Shown piece by piece: positions 16,028 through 24,286 of a stretch of DNA of 64,000 nucleotides. This stretch comes from Bradyrhizobium septentrionale (lineage in GTDB: Bacteria; Pseudomonadota; Alphaproteobacteria; Rhizobiales; Xanthobacteraceae). Each line of letters begins with the position of its first letter. Position 1 is the first letter of the stretch. A model generated the notes under the pieces. That model made no database searches. It saw nothing but the letters and a program-made list of their open reading frames with translations, and had not been told where the DNA came from. The stretch spans positions 6,838,501 through 6,902,500 of the forward strand of contig NZ_CP088285.1 of the NCBI RefSeq assembly GCF_011516645.4, written 5' to 3'. The position numbers and the translations under genes are program-made.

Positions 16028-16113
16028 GTCATGGCCGGGCTTGTCCCGGCCATCTACGTCTTCTTCGGGTAGGAGCCAAGACGTGGATGCCCGGGACAAG
16101 CCCGGGCATGACG
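16028..16113. repeat. Palindromic intergenic repeat within a gene-free stretch
   Basis: Inverted arms CGTCATGGCCGGGCTTGTCC (16028-16047) and GGGACAAGCCCGGGCATGACG (around 16093-16113). It sits in the 314-base gap 16006-16319, where I see no gene. It may act as a bidirectional transcript stabiliser or terminator for the acyl-CoA dehydrogenase message. Confidence 0.7.
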
Positions 16114-16319
16114 GGTGAGCAAGGCGGCATTCCTGCGGGCCTCCGCTCTGCGCAAATAAGCGGCGGCGGGCCGCTGCCCTTTCCCTGCCGCATGGCTCGA
16201 TGCCGCCGCTGCATCCCGCGGCGGTTTCGGCCTTGCGCCATATTGCCGTCTATCATACCCCCGTCGGACCATTTTCCGCGCGAGCCTTGAGCGCGCGCCA
16301 ATACCTGCAGGGAGCCCTC

Positions 16320-17984
16320 ATGACCAAAAGCAATGCCCGCACCGGAGGCCAGATCCTGATCGACCAGCTGGTCGCGCAAGGGGTGGAGCGCGTCACCTGC
16401 GTGCCGGGCGAGAGCTATCTGGCGGCGCTCGACGCCCTGCATGACAGCCCGATCGACGTCGTGATCTGCCGCGCCGAGGGTGGTGCGGCGATGATGGCGG
16501 AGGCCTATGGCAAGCTGACTGGGCGGCCCGGCATCTGTTTCGTCACCCGCGGTCCGGGCTCGACCAACGCCGCGCATGGCGTGCACATCGCGATGCAGGA
16601 TTCGACCCCGATGATCCTGTTCGTCGGCCAGGTCGACACCGGCATGCGCGAGCGCGAGGCGTTCCAGGAACTCGACTACAAGGCGGTGTTCGGCACCATG
16701 GCGAAATGGGCGGTCGAGATCGATCGTCCGGACCGCATTCCGGAGCTGGTGGCGCGCGCCTTCCGCGTCGCGCTGCAGGGCCGCCCCGGGCCGGTGGTGA
16801 TCTCGCTGCCGGAGAACATGCTCACCGAGACCGCGGCGGTCGCCGACGCGCCGAAGGTCGAGCCTGCAGTGACCTGGCCGGCGCCTTCGGATCTCGAACG
16901 GCTCGGCACGATGCTGGCCGGTGCCAAGGCGCCGATCGTGGTGCTCGGCGGCTCGGCCTGGACCGAAGAGGCGGCCAAGGGCATCGCGCGCTTCGCCGAG
17001 CGCTTCGATCTGCCGGTCGCGACCTCGTTCCGCCGCGCCTCGCTGTTCGACGCGGACCATTCGCATTATGCCGGCGATCTCGGCATCGGCCCTAGCCCGA
17101 AGCTCAGGGATCGCTTCACCGGCGCTGACGTCATTCTCCTGATCGGCGGCCGCATGTCGGAAATGCCGTCGTCGTCCTACACGCTGCTCGATATTCCCGT
17201 GCCGAGCCAGAAGCTGATCCATGTCCATCCCGGCTCCGAGGAGCTCGGCCGGGTCTATCAGCCGGCGCTGGCGATCCAGGCGACGCCTGCCGCCTTCGCC
17301 GCCGCCGTCGAGACCATGAAGCCATCGGCCGCACCCGCCTGGAAGGGCGAGGCGGCGAAGGCGCACGCCGATTATCTCGCCTGGACCGACAAGCCGCGCG
17401 AGCTGCCGGGCCATTTCCAATACGGCGAAGTCGTGACCTGGCTGCGCGATCGTCTGCCGAAGGATGCGATCGTCTGCAACGGCGCCGGCAACTATGCCGG
17501 CTGGATTCACCGCCACCATCGCTTCCACACCTTCGCAGCGCAGCTCGCGCCGACCTCGGGCTCGATGGGCTACGGCGTGCCGGCGGCCGTGATAGCCAAG
17601 CGGCAGCATCCGGATCGCGTCGTCGTCGCCTTCGCCGGCGACGGCTGCTTCCTGATGAACGGGCAGGAATTCGCCACCGCCGTGCAGTACGACGCGCCGC
17701 TGATCGTCGTCGTCATCGACAACGCGCAATACGGCACCATCCGCATGCATCAGGAACGCGACTATCCCGGCCGCGTCGTCGGCACCCAGCTCAAGAACCC
17801 GGACTTTGCGCTCTACGCCAAGGCGTTCGGCGGCCATGGCGAACGGGTCGAGCGCACCGAGGACTTTGCGCCCGCGTTCGAGCGCGCGCTGGCCTCCGGC
17901 AAGCCGGCGATCCTGCACTGCCTGGTCGATCAGCGCGCGCTGTCGGTCGGCAAGGACTTTGTGCCCGAGCAGGCCGCGCGTTGA
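16320..17984 (+). CDS. Thiamine-diphosphate-dependent enzyme, acetolactate-synthase-like
   Basis: 554 residues from the ATG at 16320 (GGGAG upstream). The N-terminal TPP domain has CVPGESYLAALDALHDSP and the catalytic Glu in CRAEGGAAMMAEAYGKLTG; the central domain has PIVVLGGSAW; the C-terminal TPP-binding motif is AFAGDGCFLMNGQEFATAVQ with IDNAQYGTIRMHQ. This is the acetolactate synthase/benzoylformate decarboxylase superfamily. No regulatory subunit gene is adjacent, so it is probably a catabolic 2-oxoacid decarboxylase or ligase rather than biosynthetic IlvB. Its stop overlaps the next ATG (TGATG), coupling it to a D-amino-acid-dehydrogenase-like gene that could supply the 2-oxoacid. Confidence 0.85.
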   Translation: MTKSNARTGGQILIDQLVAQGVERVTCVPGESYLAALDALHDSPIDVVICRAEGGAAMMAEAYGKLTGRPGICFVTRGPGSTNAAHGVHIAMQDSTPMILFVGQVDTGMREREAFQELDYKAVFGTMAKWAVEIDRPDRIPELVARAFRVALQGRPGPVVISLPENMLTETAAVADAPKVEPAVTWPAPSDLERLGTMLAGAKAPIVVLGGSAWTEEAAKGIARFAERFDLPVATSFRRASLFDADHSHYAGDLGIGPSPKLRDRFTGADVILLIGGRMSEMPSSSYTLLDIPVPSQKLIHVHPGSEELGRVYQPALAIQATPAAFAAAVETMKPSAAPAWKGEAAKAHADYLAWTDKPRELPGHFQYGEVVTWLRDRLPKDAIVCNGAGNYAGWIHRHHRFHTFAAQLAPTSGSMGYGVPAAVIAKRQHPDRVVVAFAGDGCFLMNGQEFATAVQYDAPLIVVVIDNAQYGTIRMHQERDYPGRVVGTQLKNPDFALYAKAFGGHGERVERTEDFAPAFERALASGKPAILHCLVDQRALSVGKDFVPEQAAR

Positions 17985-19255
17985 TGCCTGAGTCCGCCGG
18001 CCGTCACGTCGCGATCATCGGCGCCGGCGCGGTCGGTGTGATCAGCGCCATCGAGGCGCTGCGCTGTGGTCACCGAGTCACGCTGATCGATCCGGGCGAG
18101 CCCGGCGGTGAGCAGGCGGCGAGCTATGGCAATGCCGGCTGGCTGTCGTCGCATTCGGTGATCCCGCCGGCCGAACCCGGCACCTGGAAGAAGGTGCCTG
18201 GCTATCTGATGGATCCGCTCGGGCCGTTGTCGATCCGCTGGTCGTATTTGCCGAAGGCGCTGCCGTGGCTGATCAAGTATCTGCTGGCGAGCCGCACCGA
18301 GGCGCAGGTCGAGGCCACCGCGCGGGCGATGCGCGATCTCCTGAAGGACGCGCCGCTGCTGCATCGGCAGCTCGCCGAGGAAGCCGGCGTGCCCGAGCTG
18401 ATCGAGCGGCGCGGGGTGATGCATGTGTTTCCCACGCGCGAACCGTTCGACCGCGACCTCGGCTGGCGTATCCGCAAGCGCGTCGGCATCGAATGGCTCG
18501 AGCTCAACGAAGACGAGATGCGCCAGCGCGAGCCCGATCTGCATCCGCGCTACAAGTTCGGCGTCGTGGTCGAGGAGGCCGGCCGCTGCCGCGATCCCGG
18601 CGCCTACGTCGCAGCGCTCGCCGTGCACGCCATTGCAAACGGCGCCGAGCGAGTCGCCGCCAAGGCGGTCGGTCTCAAGCTCGCGGGCAACCGGCTCGCC
18701 GCCGTGGTTACCGAGAGCGGCGAGATTGCCTGCGACGCCGCGGTGGTCGCCGCCGGTGCGCGCTCCAGGCAACTGACCGCGTCGATCGGCGATCCGCTCC
18801 CGCTGGAGACCGAGCGCGGCTATCACGTCATGATCGAGAATCCGGAATCCGGACCGCGCAATTCGGTGATGGCCTCGGACGCCAAGATGGTCGTCAACTG
18901 GACCGACAAGGGCCTGCGCGCCGCAGGTACGGTGGAGATCGCGGGGCTCGACGCCGCGCCGAACTGGAAGCGCGCCGAGATCCTGCGCGAGCATCTCTTC
19001 AGCATGTTCCCGAAACTGCCGAAGGATATTCCAGCATCGCGGATCAAGACCTGGTTCGGTCATCGCCCGAGCATGCCGGACGGGCGACCGTGCATCGGCC
19101 ATAGCAGCGCCACGCGTGACGTGGTCTATGCGTTCGGCCACGGCCATGTCGGCCTGGTCGGCTCAGCCCGCACCGGCCGGCTGGTCGCGCAACTGTTGAG
19201 CGGCAAGGAGCCCGAAATTCCGCTCGCGCCGTTTGCGCCGTCACGTTTTCTGTAG
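17984..19255 (+). CDS. FAD-dependent D-amino-acid dehydrogenase-like oxidoreductase
   Basis: 423 residues of the DAO family: dinucleotide-binding VAIIGAGAVGVISAIEALRC, then DPGEPGGEQAASYGNAGWLS (typical of DadA-like proteins), GRCRDPGAYVAAL, and the C-terminal FAD contact AFGHGHVGLVGSARTG. These enzymes oxidatively deaminate D-amino acids or related amines to 2-oxoacids, passing electrons to the respiratory chain. Start codon ATG overlaps the upstream stop by one base. Translation coupled to a TPP-dependent 2-oxoacid enzyme points to a two-step pathway: amine to oxoacid to decarboxylated or condensed product. Substrate unknown. Confidence 0.87.
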   Translation: MPESAGRHVAIIGAGAVGVISAIEALRCGHRVTLIDPGEPGGEQAASYGNAGWLSSHSVIPPAEPGTWKKVPGYLMDPLGPLSIRWSYLPKALPWLIKYLLASRTEAQVEATARAMRDLLKDAPLLHRQLAEEAGVPELIERRGVMHVFPTREPFDRDLGWRIRKRVGIEWLELNEDEMRQREPDLHPRYKFGVVVEEAGRCRDPGAYVAALAVHAIANGAERVAAKAVGLKLAGNRLAAVVTESGEIACDAAVVAAGARSRQLTASIGDPLPLETERGYHVMIENPESGPRNSVMASDAKMVVNWTDKGLRAAGTVEIAGLDAAPNWKRAEILREHLFSMFPKLPKDIPASRIKTWFGHRPSMPDGRPCIGHSSATRDVVYAFGHGHVGLVGSARTGRLVAQLLSGKEPEIPLAPFAPSRFL

Positions 19256-19264
19256 GACGCAACA

Positions 19265-20533
19265 TCACCGGAAGGCCTCGACCGGATCGAGCCGCGCCGC
19301 GCGCCATGACGGATAGAGAGTGGCAAGCAATGACAGCGTCAGCGCCATGATCACGACCGCTGCGGTCTGCGCGATGTCGACCTCCGCCGGCAGCTCGGAC
19401 AGGAAATAGAGCTCGGGCGGGAACAGTTGGATGCCGGTCAGCCATGACAGGAATTGACGGATCGCTTCGACATGGCGGCATACGAAAAGGCCGACCGCGA
19501 AGCCGACCAGCGTCCCCACCACGCCGATCGAGGCCCCGGTGATCAGGAAGATCCGCATGATCGCGCCCTGAGAGGCGCCCATCGTCCGCAGGATCGCGAT
19601 GTCGCTGCTCTTGTCCTTCACCAGCATGATCAGCCCGGACACGATGTTCAGCGCCGCCACCAGCACGATCATGGTCAGGATCACGAACATCACGTTGCGT
19701 TGGACCTGAAGCAGGCCAAAGAAGGTCGTGTTGCGCTGACGCCAATCCACCAGGAAGACCGGCCGCTCGGCCGCTTCCGTCACCGTCTTGCGAAACTGGT
19801 CGACCCGATCGGGATCAACGGTGAAGACCTCGATCCCGGTGACGTTCGTGCCGCGGTTGAAATAGGCCTGTGCTTCGATGATCGGCATGAAGATCAGGCC
19901 GGCGTCATATTCCGACATGCCGATCTCGAACACGGCCGATATCGGGTACTTCTTGATCCGCGGCATGATGCCCATCGGCGTGGTCGCGCCGCGCTGCGCG
20001 ACCAGCGTGATGCCGTCGCCGACATGCGCGGAGAGTTGATCGGCGAGCCGGCGGCCGATGACGATCCCCTGGCCCTCGTCAAAATGCTCGATCGATCCCT
20101 TGATGGTGTTGCTGACCGAGGGCAGGCGGGAGAGGTCGGCGGCGCGAATACCGCGCACGAGAACACCGGAGGCGTTGGACGACGATGCCAGTGCCATGCC
20201 GTCGACCACGGGGACAACGAGGCGGATGCCCTGCAGCTGGCTGATGCGCTCGGCAACGTCCTGCCAGTCGGTCAGGGGCCTTTCCACCGGCTGAATCAGA
20301 ATATCGCCGTTGAGGCCGAGGATCTTGCCCAGCAGCTCTTTGCGAAAGCCGTTCATGACGGCCATGACGATGATCAACGTGGCGACGCCGAGCATGATGC
20401 CCAGAAACGAGAACCCGGCAATGACCGAGATAAAGCCTTCCCTGCGTCGCGCCCGCAGGTAGCGCGCGGATAGCATCCATTCGAACGGTGCGAAGGGCGC
20501 AGTTTGCGATGGCTCTGCCAAAGTCCTGCTCAT
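19265..20533 (-). CDS. LolC/LolE-type lipoprotein-releasing ABC transporter permease
   Basis: 422 residues with the FtsX/MacB architecture: an N-terminal transmembrane helix (GFISVIAGFSFLGIMLGVAT, LIIVMAVMNGFRKEL), a periplasmic domain of about 200 residues, and three C-terminal transmembrane segments (VMFVILTMIVLVAALNIVSG; IFLITGASIGVVGTLVGFAV; AAVVIMALTLSLLATLYPSW) ending in the PVEAFR signature. LolCE proteins extract lipoproteins from the inner membrane with the ATPase LolD. No lolD is adjacent here: upstream is a 77-residue unknown gene and downstream the dadA-like gene converges. The ATPase must be encoded elsewhere. Confidence 0.9.
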   Translation of the reverse strand: MSRTLAEPSQTAPFAPFEWMLSARYLRARRREGFISVIAGFSFLGIMLGVATLIIVMAVMNGFRKELLGKILGLNGDILIQPVERPLTDWQDVAERISQLQGIRLVVPVVDGMALASSSNASGVLVRGIRAADLSRLPSVSNTIKGSIEHFDEGQGIVIGRRLADQLSAHVGDGITLVAQRGATTPMGIMPRIKKYPISAVFEIGMSEYDAGLIFMPIIEAQAYFNRGTNVTGIEVFTVDPDRVDQFRKTVTEAAERPVFLVDWRQRNTTFFGLLQVQRNVMFVILTMIVLVAALNIVSGLIMLVKDKSSDIAILRTMGASQGAIMRIFLITGASIGVVGTLVGFAVGLFVCRHVEAIRQFLSWLTGIQLFPPELYFLSELPAEVDIAQTAAVVIMALTLSLLATLYPSWRAARLDPVEAFR

Positions 20534-20596
20534 CGGCCGGAGAGATCGGCATTCTGTCTGCTTGCCGCGGGATTCGCCAGCGCCCCTGCCGCCGCC

Positions 20597-20830
20597 TCAG
20601 CTCTCGCCGGCCCAGGTGGTGATCGCCGTCGGTGCGATCACGCGCCTTGGGGTGTGCGGGTTGATCGTTCCGGCGCTGACGTCCTGCGCCTGATCGAGCA
20701 GGGTGCGCGCGAATGCCTTGGCGTCCAGCTCGCTCGCGAAGGTGCGGGTCTGGCGTGGGAAGCGGTGGTGTCCGGCGTCGGGATTTCTCACCGCGAACGA
20801 GACGTACCAGATGGCCTTGTCCGTCTTCAT
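20597..20830 (-). CDS. Conserved small protein, unknown function
   Basis: 77 residues from the ATG at 20830, beginning MKTDKAIWYVSFAVRNPDAG. No domain recognised, but I recall similar small proteins recurring in Bradyrhizobium genomes, which would support it as a real gene. It is soluble, with a strand-rich start and an ASELDAKAFARTLLDQAQ helix. It lies 63 bases upstream of the LolC/E-type permease on the same strand; cotranscription is possible. Confidence 0.6.
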   Translation of the reverse strand: MKTDKAIWYVSFAVRNPDAGHHRFPRQTRTFASELDAKAFARTLLDQAQDVSAGTINPHTPRRVIAPTAITTWAGES

Positions 20831-21112
20831 TGCGCGTCTCTGACGGCGATCCGCCCGCGCGATCGGGACGTCGTGCTCGGTGCTTGATATGCAAAAAGTG
20901 CCAAAGTGAAGGATCCTGCAATTCAACAGATGCCGACTAAATGAATCTCCCCGGCGGACAGGCAACACGACAGAATCGGCACACATACCGAACACTGACG
21001 GGATATTACCTTTCAACCGGTGGATGAAGTGACAATGCGCCGCACCGACGTTGGTTCCTGCGATCCGACGCCGCGGTTTCCAGTGGAAGACGGAGCCGCC
21101 AGCGGCCGTCGG

Positions 21113-21523
21113 CTACGCGTCCGGGAGATCGCCGAACACCTCGACCAGGCGAAAGCGTTCGCACATCAGCATCATGTCTTCGCTGAATCGTCCGAGGCGG
21201 CCGAAATAGGCGCGATGCGCATCGCGCCAATACGCCAGGCTTCGGTCGCCTTCGCCCTCGTCACGCGCGAAGCCGGCATCGACCTCGCCGAAGCGCCGAT
21301 ACGTCACCTCGGTGGTTTCGATGACGCAGCGGGGCTCGCCGCGCCCATCGAGCACGATCCAGCGCTCTCCGGGCGCCGAGGTGTTCGGCTCGTCTTCCGT
21401 GCTGCAGGTCGCGGTCTTGACGCCGTCGATCACGAGTTCGAGGAGTTGATCGGCGAGGGCGGGATTGTCGCCGAACGCGAACGCGCGGAGGTGCTGGTAC
21501 CGTTCGGGGATCGGCTTTGGCAT
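21113..21523 (-). CDS. ASCH domain protein
   Basis: 136 residues from the ATG at 21523 (MPKPIPERYQHLRAFAFGDN). The ASCH fold is suggested by ALADQLLELVIDGVKTATCS, the conserved PGERWIVLDGRGEPRCVIET strand pair and FGEVDAGFARDEGEGDRSLA. ASCH proteins are small RNA/ligand-binding beta barrels, and some are N4-acetylcytidine amidohydrolases. The first bases of this gene and its upstream region recur at 24023-24087 as a non-coding copy. An in-frame extension upstream to 21775 overlaps the next gene and looks spurious. Confidence 0.8.
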   Translation of the reverse strand: MPKPIPERYQHLRAFAFGDNPALADQLLELVIDGVKTATCSTEDEPNTSAPGERWIVLDGRGEPRCVIETTEVTYRRFGEVDAGFARDEGEGDRSLAYWRDAHRAYFGRLGRFSEDMMLMCERFRLVEVFGDLPDA

Positions 21524-21578
21524 GGGACAGCGTAGCCGGCCCGGGCCGGCACGCAAGCGCTGCGCGGGACGAACGTCG
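21508..21578. repeat. Repeat copy 1 (start of the ASCH gene and upstream DNA)
   Basis: GGATCGGCTTTGGCATGGG, then CAGCGTAGCCGGCCCG and CGCAAGCGCTGCGCG recur almost identically at 24023-24087. This copy includes the ASCH start codon. Confidence 0.7.
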
Positions 21579-21593
21579 CTGGCCTGGGCGCGG

Positions 21594-22499
21594 TCAGCTT
21601 CGTAACGCAAGAACACGCAGAAGTATGCCGCGGCCGCCGCGCGACAGGCGATCGTGAAACAATTCGGAGAGCCGGTCTCCCCGCTTGCGCAGCGGGAGCC
21701 GCCTCCGCAACTCGTGGGCGCGAGGCAGCGAGCAAAAGAGAAAATCCCGACGGAGCTGGCGAAGGCGCTTGCCATAGCCTCTCACATCGGTGCTCGCATA
21801 GGCTTCCATCAGGGTGCGGATCAGATAGTCATCGCTCGGATCTGGATTGGACTCGTAGGCAACGCTCGATGATCGCATGGAAACGGGTTCATCGGTCGTC
21901 GACAGGAATATGTTCATGCGGATCAGCCCGTCCGATACGCCGGTCGCCTCTTTGCTGAAACTTCCGTAGTTCACAGAGGGCAAGGCGGCGAGTTGCCGGC
22001 GCAAGTTTTCGAGCGTCGCCGATGGAATCTTGACGCCGTTGCCCGCGCTGGTGTCGAGCCTGTTGGCGCGCACCGTGGCGTACAAGTCGCCCCAGAACTT
22101 GTCCCAGGCGGCTGCGCCGGTGCGGTTAGCCGATGGATTCTTGCGCACGCTATAGGTCGTTTGCGTGAGATAGGCCGCCAACTCGCCCATGTGACGCGTA
22201 ACGGTGCCATCAGGATCATAGACGTCGATCATGGCGTGGACGCATTCATGCAGCAGCAGCGCCCGATCGCCGTCATTTGCGGGCGGCGACTTCTTCTGTG
22301 TCAGCAGAATATCCGCCGTTTGATCGTAGAAAGCGAGATCCTCGGTGCCGCCCTTGACCAGGATATTGCCGGCGCGAATGTGATCGCGAACTGTCGTCAA
22401 GTATTCGCCTTTAATGTGAATCTTATTCACGTAGAACTCGATGCCAAGCGCTACCGGGTCGCTCAGTGTATCCAGGACGTCGCCTTCGGTCAGTGGCAT
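21594..22499 (-). CDS. Unknown protein with HExxH metallopeptidase-like motif
   Basis: 301 residues, family not recognised. A zinc-binding HExxH is present in RALLLHECVHAMIDVY (about residues 83-98), and about 20 residues later GELAAYLTQ offers a possible third ligand Glu, the arrangement of gluzincins. No signal peptide or membrane helix is evident. The last 45 residues are very Arg/Leu-rich (ELRRRLPLRKRGDRLSELF), unlike the body, so the true C-terminus may be shorter or frameshifted. The gene stands alone between the ASCH gene and a divergent aspartoacylase-like gene. Proteolytic activity is only a hypothesis. Confidence 0.7.
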   Translation of the reverse strand: MPLTEGDVLDTLSDPVALGIEFYVNKIHIKGEYLTTVRDHIRAGNILVKGGTEDLAFYDQTADILLTQKKSPPANDGDRALLLHECVHAMIDVYDPDGTVTRHMGELAAYLTQTTYSVRKNPSANRTGAAAWDKFWGDLYATVRANRLDTSAGNGVKIPSATLENLRRQLAALPSVNYGSFSKEATGVSDGLIRMNIFLSTTDEPVSMRSSSVAYESNPDPSDDYLIRTLMEAYASTDVRGYGKRLRQLRRDFLFCSLPRAHELRRRLPLRKRGDRLSELFHDRLSRGGRGILLRVLALRS

Positions 22500-22764
22500 G
22501 ACCTGCCTCCCTTGCGAGATTGAGCAATGATGGTCCGGCCAATCTCTGGTAAAAGAAAACCCTTCCTCTCAGGAAGAGGATCATCGAACTGCGCCTCTCC
22601 GATACCGCTTTCGGGCAGGCTTGGCGGCGTGCGGGGCGTGCTATTTTGATGCGGCAACCTCACCTGAGATTGCGTTTAAATGTGTCTGGCCAGGCGCACC
22701 AGGGTTCAAGGGTATGCTGTGCCGTCGTACGAACATTGCCTTTCACAACACTGAGGGCCCCATC

Positions 22765-23958
22765 ATGCCGGAGAAGTCTGCAAAAGGTATCGATCGCCGC
22801 GATCTGATAATGGCATCCATTGTCACGGTCGGTTCCGCGGCCGCCGTCGCCGTCAACGCTGGTGCTGCGAATGCCCAGGGCGCAGCGACACCCCCTGGCA
22901 ATCCGGCATCAGGAACGGTCTATACCGGCGATGTTATCGAAGGCAAAAAGGTCGTCAGCGCGCTCGACGTCAACGACCTTGAGCCCGGGAAGAAGCACCG
23001 TTTGTATTTTCAGGGCGTTGAGATGCCAACCGGACAGCACTGGCATGTGTCTGTGACGGTCGCCAAGGGAGCAAAGCCGGGCAAGCGCGGCATCCTGACC
23101 AGTGGCGTGCATGGCGACGAGATGAGTTCCGTGCATACGGTCCAGACTGTGATGAACCAACTCGACCCGGCGCAGATGTCGGGCACGGTGATGGCGGTCA
23201 CGGACGTATCCCGCCCGGCCCTGGAAAGCATGCAGCGCAGATGGCCGAACCAGGGCAGAGGCATCGATCTGATCGATATGAATCGGGAGTGGCCCGGGAA
23301 CGAGAACGGCGCCACCGCACCCAGCCGACACGCCGGGCTTCTGTTCAAGCGGCTGCTGCGGCCGAACGCCGATTTCGCGATCGACTTCCACACCGGGACA
23401 ACCGGATTCGAAGTCACCGCATTCAATATCGGCGGTATGGATGTGCCCGCGGTCAAGGCGATGGTTGAGCTCTATCCGGTCGGCCAGATCTTCGACAATC
23501 ATGTGTATCCCGGTGTCCTGCACAACGCGTTCATGGACGTCGGCATCCCGTCCTTCACGCCGGAAATCGGCGCTGCGCGCGTCCTGGACCCTGAGATGAT
23601 CTCGCTCTTCGTGGAAGGCACAATGAACGTCCTCAAGCATCACGGCATCGTTGCCGGGCCAATGGGACGTACAGGCAAGGACGTGACTGTCTTTGTCGGT
23701 AACAGCGCGTACCCGATCCTGGCCACCGCGGGCGGTCTCGTTGAGCATCTGGTCAAACTCAACGACAAGGTTGAAGCCGGACAGAAGGTTGCGATCCAGC
23801 GCAATAGCTTCGGCGAGGTGATTGCGGAGTATACAAGCGGCGTGGCCGGAGAGATAACGGGCCAGCGCAGCGATGCAATGTCCGAGCCCGGCAACCCCCT
23901 GGTATTTATCCTTTTCAACAAGCCGGGGCCAAAGGACGTTCAGGTCTATCCCGAGTAG
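22765..23958 (+). CDS. Exported succinylglutamate desuccinylase/aspartoacylase-family protein
   Basis: 397 residues. The N-terminus GIDRRDLIMASIVTVGSAA followed by AGAANAQGA looks like a Tat signal with a twin Arg, so the enzyme is probably periplasmic. The body is an M14-like AstE/AspA zinc carboxypeptidase domain: SGVHGDEMSSVHT (zinc His and Glu), DLIDMNREWPGN, DFHTGTTGFEV (zinc His), and a late FTPEIGAAR Glu. These enzymes hydrolyse N-acyl amino acids or ligand amides. It is probably monocistronic; 265 bases upstream hold no gene. An ORF start at 22621 would lack the export signal, so ATG 22765 is preferred. Confidence 0.85.
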   Translation: MPEKSAKGIDRRDLIMASIVTVGSAAAVAVNAGAANAQGAATPPGNPASGTVYTGDVIEGKKVVSALDVNDLEPGKKHRLYFQGVEMPTGQHWHVSVTVAKGAKPGKRGILTSGVHGDEMSSVHTVQTVMNQLDPAQMSGTVMAVTDVSRPALESMQRRWPNQGRGIDLIDMNREWPGNENGATAPSRHAGLLFKRLLRPNADFAIDFHTGTTGFEVTAFNIGGMDVPAVKAMVELYPVGQIFDNHVYPGVLHNAFMDVGIPSFTPEIGAARVLDPEMISLFVEGTMNVLKHHGIVAGPMGRTGKDVTVFVGNSAYPILATAGGLVEHLVKLNDKVEAGQKVAIQRNSFGEVIAEYTSGVAGEITGQRSDAMSEPGNPLVFILFNKPGPKDVQVYPE

Positions 23959-24286
23959 TTGCCGCATCGACCTCAAGGCCGGTGACGCGACTTTCACTGT
24001 GGCCGTTCACGAGGCTCGTCGAGGATCGGCTTTGGCATGGGCAGCGTAGCCGGCCCGAACCGGCGCGCAAGCGCTGCGCGAACGTCGTTCGTCGGCCTAT
24101 GTCGGCAATTGGGCCCAGAGCTGACTTCTCTCCTGAATATCCGTGCGCAGACAGCCGAAGCTGAAAAGTAAGTAGTGCTGTCATGTTGGATCGCTTTGAC
24201 GCGCTACCTCGATTGCTTGGCGACTCGCATCGTCGTTAGATAGCTAGAAAGGTCGATCGAGCCCGGCTACCGACACGGGGGCGGAG
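23959..24286. other. Gene-free stretch containing a duplicated fragment
   Basis: No gene-like frame. The main content is the copy of the ASCH-gene start region at 24023-24087. The last 15 bases upstream of the cyclase gene include GGGGGCGGAG, a plausible ribosome binding site. Confidence 0.6.
24023..24087. repeat. Repeat copy 2 (fragment matching the ASCH gene start)
   Basis: Near-identical to 21508-21578, with small indels (a one-base gap after GGCATGGG) that disrupt the reading frame. No ASCH gene continues from it, so it is a fragmentary duplication or a copy of a short dispersed repeat. Confidence 0.7.

Noticed and set aside
16029..17918. A long minus-strand frame of 629 codons opposite the TPP enzyme
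   Set aside because: The opposite strand encodes clear TPP motifs; the minus frame is rich in Arg and His and has no domain.
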